This document shows, in pieces, positions 11,901-24,059 of a stretch of 64,000 nucleotides of DNA; position 1 is the stretch's first letter, and each line of letters begins with the position of its first letter. Source of the stretch: Alisma plantago-aquatica (taxonomy: Eukaryota; Streptophyta; Magnoliopsida; Alismatales; Alismataceae); contig OY856409.1 of assembly GCA_963693085.1 (NCBI GenBank), forward strand, positions 505,629,303 to 505,693,302, read 5' to 3'. Under the pieces are notes generated by a model, which was not told the origin of the DNA, did not search any database, and worked only from the letters and a program-made list of their open reading frames with translations. A program made the translations under genes and the position numbers.

Positions 11901-13290
11901 TGTCCAAGGTATGTCATGTACCTCCATGATATTTCTACTTGAGCAACGCTTCGGAGTTGAGTCCTCTTCCAGGGCAACCAACTAGGTATAAAGCCTCACC
12001 ACTGGTTACTTAAACCTCCTCAGGGTCAAAAGCACTCTTCTTCCTATCTCAGAAGGTAAACATCTATACTATAGGCACATACATACAAGAAGTCTCATCC
12101 TCTCTCTAGGGTTTGGTTCCTCTAAAGGCCACTAAGATATTATCATCCTCCATGGATCAGGCATGAGGCAACCACTATCATATACTTAGGTCGCATCATC
12201 CTCAACCCTCTGTCGTTCCTCATGTCTCGGAATATAAGCTTCCAACCTCCTTGTTGGGGTCCTGCTTTCTCTCTCTAGAGCTAATTCCACATCCAACCCT
12301 ACTACTAGAGGTCCTCTCTCCATGAAGGCTCATGCTCACAAGCATACCCCTATGTGGGTGAAGCCTATGCTCAACTCATGTTTGGCTCTAGATTATCCAT
12401 ATGCTTATCTCATAAGCCATCCATCGTATCCTTCAGGCCTAGTGTTCACATTACTGATGTACTCAGGGTGCAATCTATATCCTACTTGCAACAACCCATA
12501 AGGTTTATATAGGTTCTTCTCTAACCTCATCCATGAAGGAGCTATCCTTTGCTCAAACATGCATGACCCTTCCCAGGGTTGGGTTGCCAAAGGTACTCGG
12601 TCATCAACTTCTCATGGTTCGTATGGCAGTCCAAAGGCATGTTCATCCAAACACCTAGTCAACCATGACATCTAACTCTTCTCTCTCTAACCTTCTCTTA
12701 GGGTTAGGTTTGACATCATCCTCAAAGGATGTGCTAGGTCTCTACCTATAATGGAGGTCTCTACCTCCAAGACTAACTCTCTCTACTCACCCTCCTACCA
12801 AGGAGGTCTATCCTTAGGTCTCTCCTGAGGGTAATGACAACTCGTGTCATACGACCTAAGCATGTATCTATTCCTTTGCGCTTACTCTATTAAGCTTATG
12901 TCCATGACATCTTATTTACATGCTTTTTATTAATTTGATGGATGATCCCTTAATCCTTATCAACCTTACCCATACCTCAAGAGGGTGAGGAGAAGAGAGG
13001 AAAACCCTAATCCTTAAGGTCCTTATCAGAATTTGAGTTGAGAAGGGATGAACAAGATGAGAGAGTCCTAAAGGTATCTTATTTCAAGTCATATCCTAAG
13101 ACCGGCCAGGCAGTCACACAATCCGGGAGTCCTCGTATTCTGACTAGCGGTGCGGAGGAAAATATTGCCAGCTCCCAGACGTGATCCTTTTCTAGACACC
13201 TCAGTCTTTCGGACAATCCTCTAATAACTCCCTTGGGTTCTACAGAATTTGTAAAATTTAATAATTATTAAAGATTAATTGAGGAACCTA

Positions 13291-13303
13291 TGCTCTGATA
13301 CCA
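13291..13303 (-). promoter_or_regulatory. Primer-binding site of nested gypsy
   Basis: Minus strand TGGTATCAGAGCA, two bases from the 5' LTR end; matches the initiator tRNA-Met type site. It confirms minus-strand orientation. Confidence 0.88.
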
Positions 13304-13305
13304 AT

Positions 13306-16300
13306 TGTAACGACCCTGCCTCCCGGTAACCCCCAATTAAGGGAGACCCGGAGGTCAGAGCCATTAACCAATTTACAGGATCAAAGGTTCAGCAAATAAT
13401 CAATGATAATTATGAAATTCTACCACTAGACTGAATATTGGCAGGAAAATTAAAACTTTATTTACCTTTTTGAAACTTTGGAAAACTATCTATCCCTTAC
13501 TGTAATTTCTCTATCTAATCCTCCTTGCACTTTATTTCTTACTTTCCAGATGTGTCACTTTACTGTTTGTGCTTTCACGGTTATACCTAAAATGCCGACA
13601 AATAAAACATCGATCAGCAATTGCTGGTATGTGGAGGCAATCAAAATTTCACAAATAAGTTTAACAATTTAAACATTGCAACCAAGATATTAATTTACAT
13701 ATTCCATGTGACATTCCCCACCGCTTTTTCCCTAACCCTGGAATTACCCCCTTTAGGGTTTCTCTTTTGCCATTGACTTAAGGCCACCTTCTCAATCTCG
13801 AGCTTGGTGCCTGTGAGTCACCACATTGGGTGCCCATTAGTCATGCATCATAGACCACCATCTCAATCCTGAGCTTGGTGTCTGTGGGTCACCTCTCATG
13901 GTGCCCATCAGTGTTCTGAAAAGAGGTAATCGGTGTACGGGCGGAGAGGGTACCGAATAGAGTATATACGGTATGCGGGAGTATAAGCGGGAGAATATTC
14001 GGTTTTAATCGGTTTTGATTTTTTTTAATATTAATCATAAAGATATGTAAATTATATATTGACCATATAATAATGACAATGATAAGTAATTAGAAACATT
14101 TATAAGTAATAGATTAACTATAAACTTATAGAGAAAACGTCAATAGTAAGGATCAGTTTAATAAACACTAACTATAAGCTTATAGAGAAAACATGAGCAG
14201 AAGACCAAATATGTAAATTGGAAGAAGAGAATGTAATTGTAATGACCAATAGTAGTATTAGAAAAAATTAATGTAAAAAAAAATTATTACTAGCATTTGA
14301 TTTTGAAAATCGCCGATTAATCGGCCGATTATTCCCCCGATCGGCCGATTAATCAGTCAAGGACCGATTAATCGGCCGATTATTGATAATCGGTTCGGTA
14401 GACCCCCAAAAAGGAATATTCGGCCGATTATTCGGCCTAAGCGGGGGATTTTCCGAACAGTGGTGCCCATTAGTCTACCCTCCTGGGCCTGACTCTCTTG
14501 GCATCATCCATCAGGGTGGCATGTAGGTGCGGGAATACACATTCATCTTAAATTGTGATAATCATAGTCACTTTATAATTACAGTATGAACATTCAAACT
14601 ATTTAGTTGCAATCAATGCGATTAATCATTCAGGAATCTCTCAGAAAACTAAAGCGGTTACTCATATTTAACCACATACCTGTTAATGAAGACTTGAATG
14701 CAGAAGTAACTTAATCAATCAGGAAATCAAGCAAGTACACACACAAGCTCCTGAAAAAGCATTCAATTTCTCTATTATTAATCATGTCATCATGACTCAT
14801 TAACTCTAAGGGTTTCCTAGGTTATTTGCCCTTTTTAGGTTTTTGTACTATAATTAGGGTTTTATTTCCTTTTTATTGCTTTTTACCTTTCTTTTAGCAA
14901 ATATCCATCAAACCCTAATTATCTTGTCCTATTTTCCATTAAGGTCCTAAAGATCAGGTTTGGACCATATAAACCCTAATTTTCAGATTGTTATATCTTT
15001 TCTTATCTGTTTCTCTAATTTAGGGTTTCTAAACATTCTAATCAACATATGAAGTTACAAACCCTAAACTTGTAATTCTACCATCAAAACAGGTTAATAA
15101 CTATATAAATCAGTAAATAAGTTAACCATACTCGAATTAACTTTATCGCAAGATTAAACATATCTTTGATCAATATTTAGGGTTCCTACTCACAAATTAA
15201 CCCTTTTTCTATTCCAAAATATACACTTTTGCAAAAATAGATAGATTTAGATGTTCAAACTATTTTTAATATATTCCTATTATTTTTCTAATCACTTTTC
15301 ATGTATTAAGTTTTCCCATTCGAGCTTCCTAGCTCCAGATATGATTTTTACATGAAAAATCTCTTATAATCGATTTATTAGCTAATTAGGAAATCCATGG
15401 ATCGTCTGATCCATGGTCCGCGGTCCACTGATGGATCCAACGGTCGCGGGCATGAGTGCCTAGTTTAACTATTAGACAAGAGAAAAGACCGGACAGCCCT
15501 TATCCGTTCTGAAGGCGCGGCGGGGCAGTTTAGTAATTCTCCTCCTCTTCTTCTTCCTCGACCTCGCGTGAGAGAGGGAGCTCTGATGGTCAACCTAGGA
15601 GTTGACTTCAGGCTCCTTTCCTCCTTTTCTCGCACTGGTGATCCAGGAAGCTTCGCCTTCCTCCGTCAAAGTCGACCAGGGGTTTAATTGCCTGCTGACA
15701 CCGCGCCTTGATGCTCTTTGGATCGCCGCACTCCGGTGAGGTTGGCCGCGGAGATAGCAGGTCTAGGTCAGGGTGGAATGACCAATTGAAGGTACCCGCA
15801 CGTTCCTGGTGCTCTGCCGCAGCGCATGGACCAGCAAAATGAGATGCTGATACCCTCCAATACCGTCCCCTATATATAGGGTGGGGAGCAGGCCTGTGAG
15901 ATTAGGCGTTTCCCAAAACCTTAACCAATCCTTATAAAATTAGGATGGAAACTCCACGATTTCTTCTCCTGAGTTCAACGGAGCCAATGCAGGTTGGCTA
16001 GTCCAATGTATCGCGAGAAATCAAAGAGGGAAAATCCCTCAGAAAACACACATAGTCCTAGTCCCAGGGGGACTTAGACGACGACCGATCGTCGTTGGAT
16101 CAAGATCCAACGGATCAGGTTATCCGCGTTCAACACAAAGGAAAGAATCTTTTTCTTTAATTCCAAATAATTTCCAAATTGGAGATAACTTAGAAAATCA
16201 ATATCTCCCAAACCATAACTCCAAATTAACTCAAATTTTAAGGGAAGTTTTGTCGTGTCATTATCTGACTTTATACGAAATTTGGGAAACATATTGCAAT

Positions 16301-17036
16301 GGATGAGAAGGATTACTTCTCTCCCAAGTTTTCTTATAAATTACTCCAAATTAAATTATATTCCTATTCCTTTTGCCTTTATCTCATTATTTTGGGTCCC
16401 TTGGACCTCAAGGAAACCCAAAGGCACGGATTCCCATATTGGGGAAAATCTATTTGCCTTTATATTCTTTTGAAAGTCAATTCCTCATACTTCCCTTTTA
16501 TTAATCAATTTCTTTTCCTTTTTTAATTCTCTTTTTAAGGATTTCTCTTTATCTCTCCTTTATTTTCCCATTGGAATTCCTTTTAACATTAGGAATCCTT
16601 GGGATATGAAAATCCACCAAGGATAACTCAATTATACCTCTTTTCACTTATTTTCCACATTTTATCATTATTTTCAAATTCTTTCTTAACAAGGAAATAC
16701 TTCATTAATCTTTTCTTTTCTTATTGCATTCTCTATGCAAATTTGGACTCCTTGGGACCCAAGGAACCCAAGAGGCACGAAATCCAACTTTGTATTGTAT
16801 TCTTTTGCCTTCTGGAGGTTTCCACACCTTTCTTTTCTCAAAAACTTAATTATTCATTTACTAATTGAATTTTCTTGTTATTGGACCCAATAGCCAATAA
16901 AGCTCACAAAGCAACCATCAAGGCTATTGTAATGAAATTCATGCATTCATTCAAAAGACATAATTATTTGTTCATTTATCTTTAATATGAGAAATTACAT
17001 ATCTCAGCAAATGAACCCAAAATTGGGGTTGTAACA
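13306..17036 (-). repeat. 5' LTR of nested gypsy, interrupted by a hAT MITE
   Basis: 3731 bp; without the 554-bp MITE and its extra 8-bp target copy it is 3169 bp, matching the 3166-bp 3' LTR. Its part from 15382 on is also the beginning of tandem unit A and recurs at 28481-30135. A TATA box is at about 15869-15878, with telobox motifs near 13752, 14862 and 14910-15070. Confidence 0.92.
13909..14462. mobile_element. hAT-type MITE in gypsy 5' LTR
   Basis: A 554-bp element with terminal inverted repeats CAGTGTTCTGAAAA and, from the other end, CACTGTTCGGAAAA (12 of 14 bases). It is flanked by a perfect 8-bp duplication GTGCCCAT at 13901-13908 and 14463-14470. The sister LTR holds the empty site at 6370-6377. 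Subterminal regions repeat CGGCCGATTA motifs. There is no transposase, so it must have been moved in trans. The 8-bp duplication and CA...TG ends assign it to the hAT superfamily. It postdates the gypsy insertion. Confidence 0.95.
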
Positions 17037-17620
17037 ATGGTACTCCTCACAATAAAAGTTCTTGTTAGATTTCATCCTTCAGTCCTCATAAGAAGATCTC
17101 GGACAAGTGTGACTCATAAAATCAAACATGAGATGAGTGAGCTTCTCAAACACTCTGTGGTACTCCTTAACCGGTCGAATTTGGCAGAGTTTGCTAAGAT
17201 GACCCTGAGGAAGACATGCATTGACATCCTTAAATCTCTCGATGATATTATTATAGAAAAGTTCCCATGAGAGTTTGAGGTATGAATAGTCCAGATCTAC
17301 CAATTTGTAAGAGTGATACCAGTCCAGTGCTTCTCCATTGAGATGCATCGCCACCGTCTCCTGCTTCTCTTCATCGGATTTGATGTTGGTGTGGCTAAAG
17401 AAGTATTCTACTTCGGAAACTATCTCTTCGACGTTTATGATCTGTCATACTTCAGGAATCATAACTTGAAGAAATCAATATGTCGTGGCCTATTTCTCCT
17501 TCTCTCTGGCACTAGAGTGGTTTTCATATGCTTCCTCCTTGCCCATCCTCTTTGGATTAGGAACTCGACTGCACAAAAGCTCGTGAAGAATAACATTAAG
17601 CTTTTGCATTATGTGCTTTA
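17037..17620 (-). pseudogene. Old gypsy gag, unit A copy
   Basis: On the minus strand a 91-codon open piece (17354-17079) reads HLNGEALDWYHSYKL, then SWELFYNNIIERF and VKEYHRVFEKLTHL. This is the retrotransposon gag pattern of plant gypsy elements (His-x-x-Gly-x-Ala-Leu-x-Trp, then the Arg-Phe and Tyr-x-x-x-Phe motifs). Gag forms the virus-like particle around element RNA. In unit B the open piece extends upstream to 114 codons, starting MVSEVEYFF. The gag is cut at 17037 by the nested gypsy and at 17620 by a Copia LTR; its C-terminal part lies at 5775-5510. Not functional. Confidence 0.82.
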
Positions 17621-19638
17621 TGTTGGGTAATATGGCCACAGAATAGGTAGCAGAAACAAAATTTTAACTGACATATTCCCATAAAGCAGCAGACTACGTC
17701 AATAACTATAAGATGGGAAGGATGGTCTTGAGGATATACCTAGTCCTGGAGCAAATCCACCGACATCTCCTCATCGTTGTAATACACAACTGTCTTCTAG
17801 TTGTACTGGGACTCGTCTAACTGCTGCACCTCCTGACATGCACCACTAGTCGTGAATTGATGTTGTCCTCCTAGCGGAAAACAACAACCTCCACACCTTC
17901 ATGGAAGTTCACACATACCGCCTAGAACTCATGTCATCCTATTAGAACAGACAGGAAGGAGTTGTCCCTCCTGTTGGTGTATTAATCACCAATTTACTCT
18001 CCCAGAATTGTTTCTCCCTTTCTACCCCCCTTTAGTGAGTAGGACTTTCTCAGGCTCTCTATTGGTTACCATAACTAGAGAGGACAACAATTATCAGAGG
18101 CAATTGAGTTGTGTTATGGGAAGCCCCAAATACCCCTCTATGTATAGGAGGGATTAGGGTATGGGTTCCCAATCTCTGTGGGAGTGGAAGAGACTGAAAG
18201 ATCTCGAATTTTCACAACCTGCGATCATCAAACCAGTTGGCTAATAGCCACGAAGGTCATCTAGCATGCGAGCTGATCATTTTTCTCAGTGAGACGGTCA
18301 TTTTGCAGTTTCCCAATCATACAAAATTTTGCAATTAGTTCTCAATTAATGACAAACATCAATTTCTTACATCAACATAATTCAGCAATCGAAACAATCA
18401 AACTTTCTCACAAATTTGGGAAGTTACTAGAACCTTCCTCTGACCCAACCGAGCTAATCAATCACCCTATGAGCCAATCGGTTGGTACATGTTTCATGAA
18501 GAACTTAAGCCAATTCAGTTCCAATCAACCTGATACTGCAAACAGTCATCTCACTAGCTGAGACGGTTGGTTGGAAGTCCAGTCAATTGATCTATTGTGT
18601 GAATAGAATACCTAAACACTTCAACAATCAATTCAATCATCATTCAAGATTAAACTCCTCTTCTAGTTCAAGACCTATGTGTAGTCCCATATTACATTGG
18701 CAGTGAATGTCCATAACAACTTATGACATCATAAGAAATGAGCGATGCCTAGTCACACATCAATGCTACCCAAGTAAATGAAAAATTAGAGAAAAACTTC
18801 AACCTACAATCTATGTATGGTGTTATAATGTTTGTATAGTGTCTTTGTCACTGATATCCATATTGAACTCGAGGCATGGAGTAGTCATCCTCTTCAACAT
18901 TTAATCTTGTTCCTAGAATCAGAGCAGATTGTCTGAGATATATGTAAGTTCAATATCACATATTAACTCACATGTGCATGACCATACATTTCTTAGTATC
19001 GCTAATCAAGAGGCCTAGGATATTATGCTCATATAGGAGGGACAAATCCCATCTACATCACTCATAGTCAATCCCCATGTGTCACAGTCACCCAAATATT
19101 ACCTTTATGACAATCCATGTTTTAGGATTGTGTTTGATGATGTCAAAGCGTACTGAATGACATGTGATTAGTGTAGTGAATTTAGGTCTAACAAACACAA
19201 CTCACCACCATCATTATGAGAGATGACTATGACTTCTATGATAATGTCTTCCAGGTGTCACTTTCACGGTGGGTCTATCTGATACACTATTTTCTAACAT
19301 GTAACTTGTACTTGGTTTGATATTGCCATATCATGACTAATGAGATTCTGTCATCAACCAACTCACACTCTGATCTTATGTGTAATTGTTGCCTATCTAC
19401 CTTCCACAATAACAATTGATCATGGTCATGCTGAGAATGTATATACTCTTGACATCCGTTTATTTGAAGACATACATCATTGAGTAATATCATTCACTAG
19501 ACATTTATTATATTATAATATTATGTCATAACTAATTAAACAAAATAAATAGAAAGCTTGCCTTTATTAATCAAATCATTTACATATTATGTCATTACAA
19601 TCATCATATGATTGGCTCTTTGGGCATACATACCAACA
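17621..19638 (-). repeat. Solo long Copia LTR, unit A (2018 bp)
   Basis: TGTTGG...CCAACA ends; minus-strand TATA-like box near 18137-18147. There is no Copia primer-binding site or polypurine tract beside it. Both flanks are old gypsy gag: CTTTA on the left and CTCTA on the right, a 5-bp target duplication with one difference. It is therefore a solo LTR left after recombination between the two LTRs of a full element. Confidence 0.85.
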
Positions 19639-19935
19639 CTCTATGCCTTGCTCATGTCGATCCATAGAGTCACAAATATGCTTGAACTCCTACCCATCCA
19701 TAGTGTGAGAGGATCCTTGTTGATCAAGAGGGGGGGATTCAGTGGAGGCAAGGTACTGACTCTGATACCAATTTGATAGTCTCAGACAAGCTATTAAGGG
19801 CACAAGGTTGGTAAGATCACCTTCTCCTACCTATGGTGAGACAAAGCTCCTACTCTGGGCGGGTCCCAATACAAAGAAAGGGGAATAACAAAAGCCAAAA
19901 AGCAACAGTAGCCAGAATATTCGAAGTCTCCTCAT
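19639..19935 (-). pseudogene. Old gypsy gag start, primer site and LTR fragment, unit A
   Basis: On the minus strand: LTR end (from about 19935 to 19774), primer-binding site 19757-19770 and the first codons of gag up to the solo Copia LTR. Gag remnants read FKHICDSMDRHEQ. The fragment ends abruptly at 19921-19935, where old gypsy LTR sequence changes into the middle of a Copia LTR. A fuller copy lies at 43722 onward. It shows that 17037-17620 and 19639 onward are one gag split by the solo LTR. Confidence 0.75.
19757..19770 (-). promoter_or_regulatory. Primer-binding site of old gypsy, unit A copy
   Basis: Minus strand TGGTATCAGAGTCA, three bases from the old gypsy LTR end (GACTATCA). Identical sites occur at 32855-32868 and 43845-43858 because the region was duplicated twice. 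Confidence 0.8.
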
Positions 19936-21248
19936 CGTTGTAATGCACAACTATTGGTTACCTATTGGTTACCACAACCAGAGAGGACAACAATTATCTG
20001 TGGGAATGGAAGAGACCAAAAGATCTTGAATTTTCACAACCTGCGATCATCAAACCAGTTGGCTAATAGCCGCGAAGGTCATCTGGCATGCGAGCTGATC
20101 ATTTTTCTCAGTGAGACGGTCATTTTGTAGTTTCCCAATCATATAAAAATTTGGCAATTAGTTTCTAATTAATGACAAACATCAATTTCTTGCATCAACA
20201 GAATTGAGCAATCGAAACAATCAAACTTTCTCACAAATTCGGGAAGTTACTAGAACCTTCCTCCGGCCCAACCAAGCCAATCAATCACCCTTTGAGTAGA
20301 TCAGTTGGTGTATGTTTCATGCAGAACTTAAGTCAATTCAGTTCCAATCAACCTGATACTGCAAATAGTCGTCTCACTGGCTGAGACAGTTGGCTGGCAG
20401 TCCAGTCAATTGATATGTTGCATGAATAGAATACCTAAACACTTCAACAATCAATTCAATCATCATTCAAGATGAAACTCCTCTTCTAGTTCAAGACCTA
20501 TGTGTGATCCCATATTACATTAGCAGTGAATGTCCATAACAACTTATGACATCACAAGAAATGAGCGGTGCCTGGCCACTCATCAATGCTACCCAAGTAA
20601 ATGAAAAATTAGAGAACAGCTTCAACCTACAATATGTGTATGGTGTTATAATGTTTGTATAGGTTCTTTGTCACTGATATCCATATTGAACTCGAGGCAC
20701 GGAGTAGTCATCCTCTTCAACATTTAATCTTGTTCCTTGAATTAGAGTAGATTGTCTGAGATATATTTAAGTTCAATATAACATATTAACTCACATGTGC
20801 ATGACCATACATTTCTCAGTCTCGCTAATCAAGAGGCCTAAGATATTATGCTCCTATAGGAGGGACAAATCCCATCTACATCACTCATAGTCAATCCCCA
20901 TGTGTCACAGTCACCCAAATATCACCTTTATGGCAATCCATGTTTCAGGATTGCGTTTGATGATGTCAAAGCATACCGAACGACATGTGGTGAGTGTAGT
21001 GACTTCAGGTATAACAATCACAACTCACCACCATCATTATGAGAGTTGACTATGACTTCTATGATAATGACTTCCATGTGTCAATCTCACGGTGAGTCTA
21101 TCTGATACACTATTCTCTAACATGTAACTGTGTGCTTGGTTTGATATTGTCATATCATGACTAATGAGATTCTGTCATCAACCAACTCACACTCTGATCT
21201 TATGTGTAATTGTTGCCTATCTACCTTCCACAATAACAACCGGTCAAG
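19921..21248 (-). repeat. Truncated long Copia LTR, unit A
   Basis: It matches the solo LTR from position 17761 onward, with internal deletions around 19955-20010. It is the second copy made by an old 2.2-kb tandem duplication. It is interrupted at 21249 by the Copia element; the remainder of this LTR reappears only at 43486-43721, beyond the complete element of unit B. TCAAG at 21244-21248 is the left target duplication. Confidence 0.85.
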
Positions 21249-23469
21249 TGTTGGGTTTTAGGGGAGGCAGAGAAGGCAGCGAAAACAAAACATTTTCTCC
21301 CCCAAACCCAGCACGAGGAAACACGTCAACGTCTATATAATAGAAAAGGATGGTTAGTGGAATCATACCTTGTCCTGAGGCTTGCTCAGCGACAATACCT
21401 CACGTCTTGCACGGTCTTCACCTCCGGTCTTGGACGGTGTCTGTGCAGCTCCTGGTCGCACCGGGACTGACGACTCCTCTCACCGGACTGTCGGGGTTGA
21501 CAGTTGTCCTCCTGAGTGGCAGAAACCTCCCGCCTCTGAAGTAGTCCACACGGACCACCTGGAACTCCACACTCCTTGTCCCACAAGGAAGTGGAAGGAG
21601 TCGCACCCTCCCGTTGACGTACTAGTCGCCAACACACTCTCCTGCTGCCAGTTGCAACTGCAGTTGTCCTTCCCTTGCTGCACCTCCCTTTACGGGAAGC
21701 TTTGCTCAGGCTCTCTCTCGGTTACCAAAACCAGAGAGAATGACAACTTTGCAGAGCAGCTGGTTGCACTGAGTTGTACTTTGAGAAGCCCCCAATACCC
21801 CTATATATAGGAGGGTCATGGGATAGGGTTCTCCATCCCGGGCAATGCGGGACTAAAAGCAGGAGTAGAAGGGTTCGAGATTTTCCACAAAACAACCAAC
21901 TCGCAACCTAAACCGATCGGTTCACAAGTGAACCGGTCAGTTAGGGACCTGAACCGGTCGGTTGGAAAACCAACCGATCGGTTGGGACCCATGAGCCGAT
22001 CGGTTCACTTCTGAACCGGTCGGTTCATGGTCCTGATCAGTTCTCGATTGACTTTCCTTCTTTTGTTTCTAATTGGTATCGAATACGAATCCTTGTTCCA
22101 ATCAAATTGGGCAAGTGAAACGTAAGGAAAATTCTCACCGACCTAACTTTCCCAACTTGCTCGGTTGCACCAGTTGAACCGATCGTTTCACTCTGACCAT
22201 GAGCCGATCGGTTCAACACTTGAGCCGACTGGTTCAGCAACCTCAGCCGACCGGTTCAACACTTGAACCGATCGGTTGGGAGTACAAGTTGTGCAGAATT
22301 AGTCAAATGCGATTTCAATTAATCTGATACTCCAATCAATATGTCCAACACCTTGAACAATATGATATTGAGCTATCAATCAATTGAGTGTTTAATTGAA
22401 CTACTAAACTCCTTTAGTAATCAATCTAAACGTTGCTTGTTGACAAAAATCCTCTTCCAGGTTAAATCCTATGTGTGTGACCCTGCAGGTCCATTTCACG
22501 TTGGCAGTGAAAGTCCATAACACTCATGACTTCACAAGCAAAGAGCGGTGCCTAGTCACACATCAGTGCTACCCAAGTGAAAGTAGAAAGTTGGAGAACA
22601 ACTTTCAATCCTACAATCCGTGAATGTTGTTACAGTGAATGTATAATTCCTTTGTCACTGATATCCCGAATGAACTCGAGGCATGGAACAATCATCCTGT
22701 CAATGTTCATTCACTTTCTTGATCTCAGAGTAGATTGAACGAGATATGTATGACATCAATATCACATACTGATTCACACATGCGTGCGCACGCCTATCTC
22801 AATCCCACTCATCAAGTGGCCTTGGATATCAAACTCCCTCAGGAGGGACAAATCCCATATCTATCACTCACCCCTCAAAAGCCCCATGTGTCAAAGCCAC
22901 CCAATCATCACCTTTATAACAACCCATGTTTCAGGACTGCGTTTGATGATGTCAAAGTGTGCCCAACGACATGTGTTGAGTGTAGTGATTTCAGGTCTAA
23001 GAATCACACTCACCACCATCACTGTGAGTACTGACTGTGACTACCATGTAATGGTTCCATGTGTCAAACTCACGGTGGGTCTATCCGGTACACTTGTTCT
23101 CTAACAAGTACCTATGAGTTTGGTTTGGTATCTCTATATCATGACTAATGAGATTATGTCATCAACCAACACCACAATCTAGTCTTATGTGTCATTGCTG
23201 TCTATCTACCTTCCATAATGACATCCGACTAGGGACATAACAAGAATGTACAAACTCTTAGCATCCGTATGATCTCATCATTCAGGTCCTCAACCTGAAA
23301 GCATACATCATTGAGTACTGTCATTCTCTAGACATTCAATCTGTTATATCACTATCTCATATGACTAAACCAGAAAGAATTGGAAGCTTGACTTTGATGT
23401 TTATCAAATCAATCTTAATGTATCCCACCAATCATCCCATGATTGGCTCTCAGGGCATACATACCAACA
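21249..23469 (-). repeat. Copia 3' LTR, unit A (2221 bp)
   Basis: TGTTGG...CCAACA ends, TATA box on the minus strand at about 21801-21810, and two clusters of the palindrome AACCGATCGGTT and variants at 21910-22030 and 22172-22280. It is shorter than its relatives at 34346 and 41223 by 29 and 37 bases, partly because it has fewer palindrome units. Confidence 0.93.
21910..22280. repeat. Palindrome clusters AACCGATCGGTT in Copia LTR, unit A
   Basis: Two clusters (21910-22030 and 22172-22280) with about a dozen 12-14-base dyads of the forms AACCGATCGGTT, AACCGGTCGGTT and AGCCGATCGGTT, spaced about 20-25 bases. Spacer words such as TTCAACACTTGA are themselves self-complementary. Equivalent clusters lie in all family LTRs and in the leaders near 27473-27652 and 40599-40773. 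Confidence 0.9.
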
Positions 23470-23482
23470 GACTCCCACTTGC
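23470..23482 (-). promoter_or_regulatory. Polypurine tract of Copia, unit A
   Basis: Minus strand GCAAGTGGGAGTC immediately before the 3' LTR start TGTTGG, the usual Copia arrangement. The same tract is at 36596-36608. Confidence 0.85.
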
Positions 23483-24059
23483 ACTGTGAGCCAATCACCC
23501 TTGAATCATATTCATAGTGATCCTCAAACATGTCCCACATGTTACTGTGCTCTAGTGCCAGCATAGTGAGTAATGGCAACACCTTGCCAAAGTCAGTATA
23601 AATTGCATGTCTCTCATCTCTTCGTTGTACGTCACACGTATGAGATGGAGTTGCCGTAATATGCGATCTTATATTCCTATGCTAACTTTTAGCCACATTG
23701 CATGATCAAGGATTCCGTACTTGTCATCAATGAGCGGAATATCTATAAGTTCATCTCATGAACTTCCAGATCCATATAGTATCTACTGCTATTCTCTAAC
23801 GTATAGATACTCGACATTTCCTTTCAAATGGTTTTATTGGAACACTTCCAATTATTAACAAACTTTCACTTTTATACATCCTATGTATATTTTGTGATTA
23901 ATTTTCTGTCCTTTCGGAAGTTCACATCAATTTAAATCTTTACATTGAACTCTTCCTTATCTCCATAGAACTAGTACTTCACAAGTACTTATCAAGTTCT
24001 CATGGTATTCCAGTAACTCTTACTGGAAGTAGACAGACATCCACTCGTCATGTCCCACA

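Larger units (their letters stand above)
8942..13305 (-). pseudogene. Decayed internal region of nested gypsy (integrase and chromodomain remnants)
   Basis: No long open frame survives in 4.36 kb. Translating the minus strand in pieces gives gypsy pol fragments. An integrase-like start reading IWVMVDRL lies near 9900. ELDVSTVYHPV followed by LKGLMRACVL, the region around the integrase catalytic Glu, lies near 9700-9630. CRSPLL lies near 9540. A chromodomain-like end rich in charged residues and closing with FEGKILIRG lies near 9190-8950. Upstream parts (10.1-13.3 kb), where gag, protease, RT and RNase H would be expected, gave nothing I could name with confidence. Its sequence is C/T-rich on the plus strand. 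The order is that of an autonomous gypsy, so I prefer decay over a built-in non-coding design. Confidence 0.65.
5776..17036 (-). mobile_element. Complete but decayed Tekay/Del-like Ty3/gypsy element
   Basis: An 11.26-kb element on the minus strand: 5' LTR 13306-17036, primer-binding site 13291-13303, internal region 8942-13305, polypurine tract 8942-8954 and 3' LTR 5776-8941, flanked by ATGGT on both sides. The junction between the end of the coding remnant and the polypurine tract (FEGKILIRG, then AAGAGGGGAAGGA) resembles the Tekay/Del chromovirus arrangement. Recognisable integrase and chromodomain-like remnants lie at about 8945-10060, with many stops and frame changes. It split an older gypsy gag. 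Its 5' LTR received a hAT MITE after insertion, and the right part of that LTR became the start of the 13.1-kb tandem duplication. Confidence 0.88.

Noticed and set aside
8942..13305. Non-coding LARD-type internal region
   Set aside because: Piecewise translation of the minus strand shows integrase and chromodomain-like remnants, so decay of a coding element explains it better.
21382..21810. 142-codon plus-strand frame and several overlapping frames
   Set aside because: GC-rich LTR sequence gives open frames in several phases at once; none is kept across the LTR copies.
21910..22280. CRISPR-like array
   Set aside because: The spacing is regular, but the repeats are short palindromes with variants, in a plant LTR, with no spacer diversity and no cas genes.
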